Shown one piece after another: positions 1-8,365 of a stretch of DNA of 11,603 nt. Position 1 is the first letter of the stretch; each line of letters starts with the position of its first letter. Under the pieces are notes generated by a model. It saw only the letters and a program-made list of their open reading frames with translations, did not search any database and was not told where the DNA came from. The DNA lies in assembly GCA_003573635.1 (NCBI GenBank), contig QUTJ01031418.1:1-11603 (forward strand), read 5' to 3'. Made by a program: the position numbers and the translations under genes. The stretch is from Goniomonas avonlea (lineage: Eukaryota > Cryptophyceae > Goniomonadida > Goniomonadaceae).

Positions 1-80
1 CCCCACCCCCCGTCCTCGCGCTCCACTTGCTCTCCCTTTTCCATTGCCATGGTACAAACATACAGTGCGACCTTTCTCAC
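1..80 (-). other. Partial intron of the coiled-coil gene
   Basis: The donor GTGAGA lies at 80-75 on the minus strand, directly after the exon ending in GFPA. The intron runs off the left edge. I see no other feature. Confidence 0.65.
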
Positions 81-3009
81 CTTGCCGGAAACCCCGCAAT
101 TTCAGTGTCAGTGAACTCATTAGTGGAAATGTCCGAGACAGGGGAGCCCATCTGCCAAGGCGAGTTAGCGAGCGGGTTAGCATCAACGTAAGTGAACCCG
201 TTACGACGCACCCAAAACTTGCGGAGACAATGCTTGCGCCAGACGCTGAGGGTTTCTGCGTTGTCCTGCAGGCGTCGTGCGAGCTCGTCCTTGATGAACT
301 TTTCTCGGATGTGGGGCGGGAGGGAGGACATGGGTGGGCTGGTGGTCACGGACGGGCGCGAGATTCTGTTCGGGCGGTGAGGCATGCGGGAGGAGGGGGA
401 GGAGAGGGGAGAGAAAGGGTTTCGGAGAGGGAGGGTTTCGGTGCACTCACTGTGACAGTGTGGACAGGAGACAGGGCACTCACGCTTGAAAGCGGTCCCT
501 GACTTTTGAGCGTGGCTGCCCCCCCGGCTTGGCCCGGCCCAGCAGTCCAGGGAGCGAGTTGCCGTGGCGTGACCCCGTCAGCTCCACGAGTTCAAAATGC
601 CGGCTGATCACGACCATGCGTGCGGCCTGCCAAGCGGCGTGTTGGCACAAGAAACCAGCTGGTGTGTTGGCACAAGAAACACCAGCAGTGTGTTTGGAAC
701 AAGAAACACCAGGCGGATTCAAACTTTGCTCACCACCGTGGAGTGGCCAACGATCGCAATGGGATCTGCCAGGGGAGAGGCAGGGAGGAGAGACAGGGAG
801 GAGGGACAGGGAAGAGAGACAGGGAGGAGAGAGGGAGGAGAGAGGGAGGAGAGAGAGGGAAGAGAGACAGGGCGGGGAGAGGGAGGAGAGAGGGAGGAGG
901 GACAGGGAAGAGGGACAGGGAGGAGAGAGGGAGGAGCGAGGGAGGAGAGAGGGAGGAGAGGCAGGAGGCACTCGCACCTGCCGCAGTTTGTAGCACCGCC
1001 AGATGTGTTGAAGGTTGCAGATTTTGTTTCGGAAGAGCGAGATATATCTGCAAAAACAAGAATGAGTCGACGGGACACGAAGCACGCATATTGAGAGGAG
1101 GCCGTTTCTCTCTCCTCTCCTCTATCGTCACTCTATGAAGCGGCACACCTGTCTCTGTCTACGTCTATGTCAGGCATCTGCCCCCCCCCCACCCCTCTCC
1201 CGACGCTGAACGCTTTGTCAAGGTGACAAACCCTCGCCTCGCTCGACATCCTGGGTGGACACATCCCTCGACATCCTGGGTGGACACATCCCTCGACATC
1301 CTGGACAGGTGACGAAAAAGAGCAAGTGCAAAACAATCGACTCCAGCGCGAGGGCTTGGCTGCATGAGTCACCTGGGTATCCTGTACTCAAGGCGGTTGG
1401 TCAACTGCAGCATCTCCTTGACAACCTGCCACACAGGGTCTCAATACACGACCCGCCGCCGGTCAAAACATCCTTGATCTTCTTGTTTCGACAGTCAGCC
1501 CAAGAAGCATTCTCGGGCTGCGTTGGGGGGGAACGCTCCAAATACAATAGTGTTTGTGCGGAGTGGGCCCAAGTTGGTCAAGCGAGGTTGTGGGGGTACT
1601 TTGTCGCACCTCAGTGGACTTCGCGGTGCGTTGGCGCTTCCAGCGAGAGACAACAATCCCAAGGCGAAACAAGAGCGTGCGGCGCGCGCGCACTCGCTTC
1701 GCAATGGTCTGCACAAACCGATACCTGCGCCCCGTGTTATCGCATTGTCGTGCATCAACGCATCCGGGACTGGAGGAAGGAGACTAAGGTGAGGGAGGTC
1801 TGAGAGAGTGAGGCGAGGGCTGCGGGCGAGAGAATGCAAGGGAGAGGGAATGAAGAGACGAGGGAACGCGCAAGAGGAAGGGGAGGGAGCGAAGGTGACG
1901 GATGAGTGAGAGACGGAGGGAGGCGAGCGAGGGGACCGGGGGGAGGCGGGGAGAGACGGAAGGAGATGGGGGGAGATGGAGGGAGATGGAGGGAGATGGA
2001 GGGAGATGGAGGGAGGGAGATGGAGGGAGGGAGATGGAGGGAGGGAGATGGAGGGAAAGCGCAGCAGCAGAGGCCGCGCACCGGTTGAAGCACTTGCGCA
2101 GGCGGTGCAGGGCCCAACTCAGGGTGTCTCTTCTGTCAGCCAGATCCAGGAGTTTTTTGTGAAGTTGCAGCATGACCTGCAGTCACTCCGTGTCAACCCA
2201 ATTTGACCCGTGTCAACCGGTGTGACTGGTGTCAACAGGTTGATGGGTAGGGACAGGTACCTGCGTGCGCGACGCAACGGCAACAAGCACAAGGTAAACT
2301 GCTTGCACTTGAGTGTGGAACTCCTCCTGTCAAGCACATGTCAACCACAGGTCGGGGGCATGGGTCGACCATGCATGGCAACGAGAGAAGGGAAGAAGAA
2401 CCAGAGAAAGAGGGAGCGACGGAGAATGGGGGTAGAGTATGAGCGAGAGGTCCGGAAGAAACAGTACAGCCTGTCAACCCCAGACCCTGGCCTCACGATC
2501 TCCTCCAAAACGCTCAACTCACGCCCAAGCCCTACATCCTGACCCGGACACCCTCAACCCCCAACCCACCTGCATCTCATCTTTGGCCGCAGCTCTCTCG
2601 GCCATGGTGGCCTCGAACCTCTCCTCCTTGCGCATGACCCACTCCAGCGCCCTGTGCCTCTTTTGAGCCGCTCGGATGGCTCGCAGCTCCAGCACGCGCT
2701 GCACGTGGTCCGAGTGCGCCTGCAGTTGTGTCAGACCGCTCCGACAGTCGGTGCCGTGGTGTGAGGTGATTTCTGTGATGTTCTATGGTGTTCTCTAATG
2801 CTCTATGGTGTTCTCCCTGCTGTGTCCGTTAACACTGGCACGGGCCAACGCTTGTCTGCACGTGCTGGGCCTGCGTACCACCAACGCTCTGAGTCGCTTG
2901 AGCTCTTCCGAATAACTTTCCCTATCGGCACCGGTTTGACTCCGATGTTGAACTCTCTCTCTCCCCCTCCCCCCCACCCACCCACACGCACCACGTCTCC
3001 CATCTCTCT

Positions 3010-3046
<37 letters not shown>

Positions 3047-4371
3047 GCGCGATCTCCGTCCCTCCCTTCGCCCCCACCTCTCGGACGCTTTCCTACCTGC
3101 AAGCGAGCGAGGTCCCAGAAGCGACGCTCCTCTGGCGTGTCCACGACTGTGTTGGACTGGACAATATCCAACACCTTGCCCTTGACTGCAATTGCAACCC
3201 GTTTCTGCGTGCAATGTCACAGAAGTTATGACATCTTGCCTCAGCAGACATGTAAAGTTAGCAGGCAATACCATGGAACTGCAACCAAGGCCTCTCGGCA
3301 AGCACCTCGTAAAGGATAGAGTGCCTGATATTGTGGGCTTGATCTTGTGGGCCACAATGATTGAAACCTGTGTCTCTACCAATATCCAATTGTGGGCAAA
3401 TATCCACACACGTCTCTGGTGCGCATTCAAGTCAGCTGACCTTGAGTTCTGCTCGTTCCTCCTTGGACTTTCGGTATTTGTCAACTTTTCTCTGAACCCT
3501 CCAACCAACAGAGGCACTTTTTCGATTGAGCCTGAGCTCTTCCATTTGTGCCTCGGAGAGCTTTGCGATCGAGACGTGCACCTTTTTCACGTCTGGAACG
3601 GACGGTAAGACACCAAGAAAAACCATGGCTGTCTCCGTGGACATACCCCGTGCCGAGTCAACTGCTCCACGACGCATCGCTTTTACCTCCGCTGCTTTTT
3701 CCTGAGCACTGGCTAATCGCATGTTTGACGAATCTGTTACTCCTGCAAAGAATCATCAATTTTCAGTCCCAATTAAAGAACCGAACCTTTAAGTTCAAAA
3801 AGAAGTTGATCGATCTCGCGATCGAACTCCTTGTAATCCTCTTCACTGAGAACGATTGCCTTTGCTTTGTCGTCGCCCAAGCGCTTCCGTCTGCCAAAAG
3901 GTGTGATCCCGAGAACTCACCGAAGCGTATCAAACCTGTTCTCGGCGTCACGGTCGGCCTCTATTCTTTGACTATACAAGAAAAGCAAATGCTGAAGGCG
4001 TTCCACTTTGGCGTTTGCCTCGTGCGACAGCCCGCTGACCTTGCCGTCTGGAGCAGTTGGGAACCTGAACCTGTTCGGATGTTAGTCAACCACCCCCGTG
4101 AAGTGCAGCAGGAGTCCCACGTCATTTTGGATCGACTTGACATCTGGATACTACTGGGTAGGGGACTGGGCAAAATCTGGCCGGTGTAATTCAGAAATGA
4201 CGGGATTTTGGTCAAGCGAGGGAGCGACGGTCGACCGCCACCGAGGCCATGAAGCCCGAGAGCGGTTGCGGGCCGTTTTTCTTCAGCACCAGTTCCGGTC
4301 AAGAAGAAACTGTCGCTACGCTCAGCTTCTCCACCCGGCTGAGAGGCCGGCCGAGGAGGGTGTTCCTCCAT
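81..4371 (-). CDS. Large coiled-coil protein with IQ-like motif, 18 exons, 3' end outside window
   Basis: I do not recognise this family. The start ATG is at 4371-4369. Exons in transcription order: 4242-4371, 4094-4143, 3936-4039, 3787-3890, 3647-3742, 3441-3592, 3097-3204, 2879-2956, 2570-2719, 2261-2326, 2082-2176, 1610-1724, 1470-1517, 1373-1425, 978-1047, 484-626, 212-365, 81-151. All junctions are GT-AG and keep one frame through 595 codons. The N-terminus is Pro/Gly/Glu-rich (1-43). A charged helical, probably coiled-coil stretch covers roughly 60-330, including EEDYKEFDREIDQLLFELK and VDTPEERRFWDLARLQ (233-248). The C-terminal part is basic with spaced Trp residues. LQHIWRCYKLR (462-472) fits the IQ consensus with Cys in place of Gly, suggesting calmodulin or centrin binding (inference). 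Spaced Trp helices recall SFI1/CCDC191-type proteins, but that is only resemblance. Least certain are exons 1-3, the start of exon 8 (2956) and exon 10. Positions 1-80 are the next intron. Confidence 0.72.
639..707. repeat. 25-26 bp tandem repeat, three copies, in a coiled-coil gene intron
   Basis: Units starting GTGTTGGCACAAGAAAC begin near 639, 664 and 690; the third is diverged. The repeat sits beside the splice acceptor of the exon at 484-626, inside intron 627-977. Confidence 0.8.
771..965. repeat. Long GA-rich purine tract (pyrimidine on the sense strand)
   Basis: About 195 bp of GGGAGGAGAGA-like sequence with very few pyrimidines, inside intron 627-977 of the minus-strand gene. The pre-mRNA there is a long CU tract. 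Mirror-type purine runs like this can form triplex DNA. The Arg/Glu/Gly open frames across it are low-complexity and not genes. Confidence 0.85.
1242..1304. repeat. 25 bp minisatellite, about 2.5 copies
   Basis: Identical units start with CTCGACATCCTGGGTGGACA at 1242 and 1267, with a partial third at 1292. It lies in intron 1048-1372 of the coiled-coil gene. Confidence 0.9.
1962..2057. repeat. Purine minisatellite with 10 and 14 bp units
   Basis: Four or more copies of GGGAGATGGA (1971-2010) are followed by longer GGGAGGGAGATGGA copies. It lies in intron 1725-2081 of the minus-strand gene, so the transcript carries the pyrimidine strand. Flanking sequence from about 1795 is also purine-rich. 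Confidence 0.9.
2327..2569 (-). other. 243 bp intron of the coiled-coil gene
   Basis: It has donor GTGGGT next to 2570 and acceptor CAG next to 2326. Short open frames here are shadows. I see no repeat or RNA gene. Confidence 0.6.
2963..2983 (-). repeat. G-rich tract with G-quadruplex-type spacing on the minus strand
   Basis: The plus strand reads C5-T-C7-A-C3-A-C3, so the minus (sense) strand has four or more G runs with single-base loops. It lies in intron 2957-3096, just upstream of the tentative exon at 2879-2956. Confidence 0.7.
3003..3042. repeat. Compound (TC)n(TG)15 microsatellite
   Basis: Five TC steps run directly into about 15 TG steps at 3013-3042, inside intron 2957-3096 of the coiled-coil gene. 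Confidence 0.95.
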
Positions 4372-4533
4372 GGCAACGGGTCCTCCTTTTGGCGTTTCGG
4401 AGTTAGTCCGAGTTACCAGTACCTACTGCTATTTGGGTTTCATTACATTTTTTATTTACCTAATTGTTTGTCTAATTTCAGAACCGACGTTACATCTTTG
4501 GCGACTTTGGGCGAAAGAAAGGAAAGGTCCAAA
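4372..4533. promoter_or_regulatory. Divergent promoter between the coiled-coil gene and CRIPT
   Basis: This 162 bp gap separates two start codons that face away from each other. It holds an AT-rich block (about 4430-4480) ending in a good acceptor-like TCTAATTTCAG, with a possible donor GTACCT at 4419; this may be a 63 nt 5'-UTR intron of CRIPT. TTTGGCG occurs at 4388-4394 and 4497-4503, with a related TTTGGGCG close by. Function is inferred from position. Confidence 0.6.
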
Positions 4534-4913
4534 ATGGTGTGCAAGACCTGTGAGAAGAAGACAACGGCGGTCGCATGCCCAGACCCCTGGCGCGATGGAG
4601 CTAAGCAAGGCTCTAGAACCAGTGGAAACAAGCTGCTTGGGGCAAAAAAACGGTCTGATTCATCCGCTTTGCTAAGCACAACTGACTCCTTTCCATCTTA
4701 GATACCAGCCGTATGGAGCTGGCGCCTCTGTAAACTGCAAGGTTTGTAAGACCAAACTCATTGGCGGAGGAATTTACTGCGCCCCATGTTCTTACAAGAG
4801 AGGTGCTGAGGCCTGGTAATCGTGAGAGTCCAGCTGACTTGTTTCCAGGTGTCTGCTCGCTCTGCGGGAAGCAGATCTTGGACACCAAATTTTACAAGCA
4901 GTCCGCAGCATAG
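4534..4913 (+). CDS. CRIPT: CRIPT, cysteine-rich PDZ-binding / minor-spliceosome protein, complete
   Basis: Three exons, 4534-4652, 4702-4802 and 4849-4913, with introns of 49 and 46 nt, give 94 residues (human CRIPT is 101). The start MVCKTCEKK and the PDPWRDGAK block match the conserved CRIPT N-terminus. Four CxxC pairs follow the family order: CKTC (3-6), CKVC, CAPC and CSLCGK; such pairs are expected to bind zinc. The end DTKFYKQSAA aligns with the family's DTKxYKQ ending. In animals CRIPT binds PSD-95 PDZ domains through a C-terminal ligand, and the protein is also part of the activated human minor (U12-type) spliceosome. The tail here ends QSAA, without the usual hydrophobic PDZ terminus, so a splicing role is the better guess (inference). 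It diverges from the coiled-coil gene 162 bp away and converges on ITFG2. ATG 4534 is supported by exact family alignment from residue 1. Confidence 0.96.
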
Positions 4914-4989
4914 ATGTATCAGTAGTTTCATGTTGAGTTGTAGCCGCTATTGCTGTAAATCTTTCCGTGCGCTTTCCAAATGGTTTGTA
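4914..4989. other. Convergent intergenic spacer between CRIPT and ITFG2
   Basis: The 76 bp between two facing stop codons must hold or be overlapped by both 3' ends. A TGTAA lies at 4954-4958 on the plus strand, but one short motif is not enough to call a polyadenylation site. Confidence 0.8.
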
Positions 4990-7900
4990 CTATGCCTCTT
5001 CAAAAGGAACACCAGCCTGTTCGCAAAGCTTCCGCTTGTACTCAATGTATTCTGGAGAGGAGAAATCGCTGTACAGTGCTGCGCAGGGGCTCGTCAAAAT
5101 GACACAGACATAGGGTCGAACTCCAGCATTCAGCCATCATACACCATAGAACGACCACACAATTGTCGAGTGGACACGCACCTTGACGAAGGAGCAGCTG
5201 GGTCTGTTCAAAAGTCCATTCTGTAAAGGTGTGAGTCCTCCACCACTCTTCCAGCCGTGAGGACAACACCAAGCAGGACTCACAGCGAGCTTGCAAGAAC
5301 GAACGTACCGGCGGAGTCGTCAATAGCAGCACACGCTGTATTCAGCTGCGGTGCAATATCGTCTCGGAAACGTCGCTCTTCCAGTCGTAGCGAGAGGTCA
5401 TACACGACCATCACCTCGCCTGGACAACCGTGTGAGTGGCAGCTTGGAAGAAATGAGGGCGGCACAGCCGGTCAGTCAACGCACATCAGAGCAAAGAGCC
5501 AGGTGGGAAATTAGAAACTACTGGAGAGAAGGGGTGAGCAAAAGAGCCACACACCTGCCACAGTAACGTACACCAAGGCAGCCTGTGGGTTGCCATCAAC
5601 CACACTGAGTGTGCCAGCGTGGAATGCTGCAACGTCTTCCCCCATGCGAAACAGCACCATGTGGCCTGAGCTGTCAGCGAGGAGAGTGTCGCCTGACGTG
5701 CCGCACACCGCAAGCTGCGCTTCCACGTCCCCCGTCAGCTGCGTCCATTTCTGTACCAGAGGGTCAAGCAGGCTGTCGCAAAACAGCAGCCAAGCTTCCG
5801 AATTTTGAGGAAACCAGAACATGGCTGATCTCTCGCAAGAAGTGAAAGCTGGTTGGGAGAGGGACCAGATCTGGATTTGATTGCTCATATGTTTTGCAAG
5901 CTAGCTCCCCGTCCTCACAAGGTCGCGACGTGATAGATTAGCATTGCACGCGCAAGACACAAGGCAAGACAGCAGACAGACACAGACGCCAGAGAGCACA
6001 CACGATACACAGCACAGAACACAGAGCTCAGATCACGGAGCACGCAACACAGAGAGCGCAGAGCGCAGAGCGCAGCCCAGAGCACAGCACACAAGAAGCG
6101 CACGGGGCCCGGGTACAGCCAGGAGAGAGTGCATTTGGTTCAAGGCGTCCTCACCATTGAGACAATGTCAGTGTCCGGAAAAGTGTGTGTCCAGCACACT
6201 TTGTCATTCTTGGACACGACCACTTCCGCTGCACGACGCGGTGAGCCAGTACAGGTGAGCCACGGCAGTGATTCGCCAACACTGGAGAATGACAGCCAAC
6301 TAGAGTGAGTCACACCAAAGCACAACGAACTGCGAGAATGTCAACTCAATCCCTGGGGAATCAAGGAGCGTATTTCCAAAAGCGACAGTGACCCAGCAAC
6401 AGACACCCCCCCCAACACTTACAACTAGAGCTGCATGACGCAACCATGACAGAGTTTCTCGCTTCTGCTTCGGTTGTGTCTCCATTGCCACCTGGTTGTG
6501 TCGATGTGAGCATGCAATTTGCCGAGCAAAACTCCCACTCCACTCTCCACTGCCACCGTAGCAGCAACACACGACGGGAAGAGCGTCGAGCACAACACCA
6601 CCGTTGCGACTGCACGGTGCACACGCTACGACTGTCACACCCACCCTACCCACCCACCCGTCACACCACCCACACACCCACACACCCACGCACACTCACC
6701 ACCCACGCACCACCCTGCTCACACGCGTCATCAAACGCGGTCAAATCTGGTCAATTGTGGGGGATACCATCCGAACGCGTACTACCGCTAAGACACCGCC
6801 ACACTGCGGTCCACAGACACAGAAACTGCTTTCGAACGGCGGACACACCTAGTTTTGCCTGTGCCCAGCATGACACGCGCCCAAACCCGTCGCCAGACGC
6901 TGTCAAACGTGTCAAAGATACTTGCATTCACCGTCCTGCAGGATCAAGCACCCGATCTCAGTCCAACGAACGCAAGTATACACGTGTTGGTGTAGCAGGC
7001 TTGCAAGATCTAACTTGCTGATCGCCCGCCTGTGTCTGAGAAGGGGCACAACATTGCCAACCTGTACCCTCGTAGACTGGTCCACACTGTCGATTCTCGT
7101 GCTACTCTGCACTGTCAAAAAACAGACTCATTAGTTGCCTCACCGTGGAGTGCAGAAGTGCTTGCAGTCGGAGCAGCCTTGCTCCAGTCAGTGACACAAA
7201 CCCCATCGCCTTGCCTCTCGCAGAGATACACAGTGTCCTGCTCAAAATTACACAAATTAGCCGTTTCTCCTATTCTTGATGGCCTGACAGCTCACCGTGA
7301 CAGCAACCAGCAGCAGCACCTGTGAAGGATCCGCACCCAACCGGGACACCGATAACACCTGTGCGGCACAAAATACACGAATTATTCATGGCGAAAAGCA
7401 TCGAACTTGACAAAAGCGGACGGACCTCGGATTCAAAATCGTGTGTCCACAGAACCTGCCAGGACCCTGTCGAGGGATGCTCTCCTCGGACCCACTCGTG
7501 TGCAGAGACGATGCCATCGTTTGAGCCAATTACAACCTGAGTCGATTCTCCTGCACATATCACATTAATCATGCTCGGAGTGTTCCAACACCTCGCACCC
7601 TGCTCTTCCACCAGTGCAATAGTATTGGTGTTCAGTCTTATGTGCTCAGAGTGGACTGGAAGCAACGGTGCAGAATCCTGAGAGGCATCGGAGAAAACAT
7701 GAAGTACGCCTTCAAGAGTCAGGACTAACAAGCGATTCTACAGAGAGGGTCAGCGGACACTTCGTTTGCGGTGCGCCTCACAGTGTTTTCAATCTTCGCA
7801 ACTTCGAGGCAGAGAATCTGCGATCAAGTGAGCCTGCTTGAAAACATGCTGGCTGCGACTCTCACCGTGCCAAGACTTGAGCAAGTTCGCCATAGTCTCA

Positions 7901-8122
7901 AATCTTGAGAGTCACCAGCTTCTCCGTCCAGTTTGTACACGATTAGCTCGCCGGTCACGTTGCCGACCGCAAGCTCAATACGCTGCAAAACCTTCAGCCA
8001 CACAGCTCAAAGAGAAGACGCCTCACTGAATCATTGTCAAGATCACCAAAAGCGACTGCATCGCTGTAGACGTTGCCGTGGAACGACAGGTGGAGGAAAT
8101 TTGAGAACCTCACTTGCCGCAT
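4990..8122 (-). CDS. ITFG2: ITFG2-like beta-propeller protein (KICSTOR subunit family), multi-exon
   Basis: Resolved exons in order: 8027-8122, 7866-7982, 7782-7817, 7599-7737, 7550-7426, 7358-7296, 7237-7144, tentative 7111 to about 7067, then 6228-6155, 5750-5555, 5419-5309, 5220-5182 and 5051-4990 (stop TAG). Phases agree at every resolved junction. The first 32 residues align without gaps to human ITFG2 as I recall it and include the FG-GAP-like GDLDNDS. Further matches are LAVGNVTGELIVYK, RLLVLTLEGVLHVFSD, STQVVIGSNDG, DKVCWTHTF, FHAGTL, ALVYVTVAGEVMVVYDL and the ending EQAGVPFEEA. In animals ITFG2 is a subunit of KICSTOR, which places GATOR1 on lysosomes so that TORC1 responds to amino acids. 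About 50 residues of the middle (6229 to 7066) are not resolved; candidate pieces lie at 6492-6549 and around 6850-6900. Identity is strong, exon detail in the middle weak. It is divergent from fumarase and convergent with CRIPT. Confidence 0.86.
5751..6154 (-). other. 404 bp intron of ITFG2 with CA/CAGAGCG-rich repeats
   Basis: It lies between exon 6155-6228 (donor GTGAGG) and exon 5555-5750. From about 5941 to 6110 it is made of degenerate CACAGA and AGAGCGC units, including three successive GAGCGCA copies near 6055-6075. The joined protein matches human ITFG2 across this junction with almost no gap, so no missing exon is expected here. Confidence 0.65.
6229..7066 (-). other. Unresolved middle of ITFG2: introns plus about 50 missing residues
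   Basis: The propeller model lacks about 50 residues here. Candidate exons are 6492-6549 (reads SGVGVLLGKLHAHIDTT) and a segment near 6850-6900 (reads SGDGFGRVSCWAQAKL). I could not link either in phase to both neighbours. The segment 6640-6712 is CCCACA repeat. Confidence 0.5.
6640..6712 (-). repeat. CCCACA-rich repeat with strong G-quadruplex motif on the minus strand
   Basis: At 6640-6659 the plus strand has five C3 runs separated by 1-2 bases, so the ITFG2 sense strand has five G3 runs with very short loops. A degenerate CACCCACA repeat continues to about 6712. Confidence 0.85.
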
Positions 8123-8365
8123 CGGTCGCCGACTCGCCGTCGGCTTCTTTACCTCTATCTGGAACTATCTATTGCCTACGGGTTCCAGATCGATTTAAGA
8201 TAGGGTTAATATCGAGTTCATGGTTTCGCTCATGTACTAGTCAAGTACATAATTATTTATCAAGAAGATGAGGTTGCCTTGATATCTTCATATGAGGTGG
8301 AGGGCCCAGCCCAAGTTGCCCAACTCGCGAGATTCTTGCCGAGATCTTGAGACTTGAGAACGACT
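8123..8365. promoter_or_regulatory. Divergent ITFG2 / fumarase promoter with three inverted repeats
   Basis: This 243 bp gap lies between divergent start codons. It contains GCCGAC/GTCGGC (8128-8133 and 8139-8144), ATCTGGAAC/GTTCCAGAT (8157-8165 and 8182-8190, 16 nt spacer) and ATGTACT/AGTACAT (8232-8238 and 8244-8250). The central part, about 8190-8265, is AT-rich. A regulatory role is inferred from position. Confidence 0.65.

Noticed and set aside
725-767. Extra coiled-coil gene exon reading IPLRSLATPR
   Set aside because: It can follow the exon at 978-1047, but its available donors leave a phase that gives a stop in the next exon. Joining 978 to 626 directly keeps the frame.
480-1138. Several long open frames rich in Ser/Pro/Leu (minus) or Arg/Glu/Gly (plus)
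   Set aside because: They are translations of the GA repeat, which lacks stops in most frames. Only two short exons in this span fit the gene model.
639-1304. 25 bp repeats as a CRISPR array
   Set aside because: The copies are directly adjacent without unique spacers and lie in introns of a eukaryotic gene.
2795-3517. Open frame of 240 codons on the minus strand
   Set aside because: It runs through the TG microsatellite and an intron and is out of frame with the helical exons 3097-3204 and 3441-3592, which join in phase.
3548-4189. Open frame of 213 codons on the plus strand
   Set aside because: It is antisense to four in-phase exons of the coiled-coil gene and shows no family resemblance.
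4954-4958. TGTAA as an algal-type polyadenylation signal for CRIPT
   Set aside because: A five-base motif is expected by chance in such a span, and the lineage of the organism is unknown.
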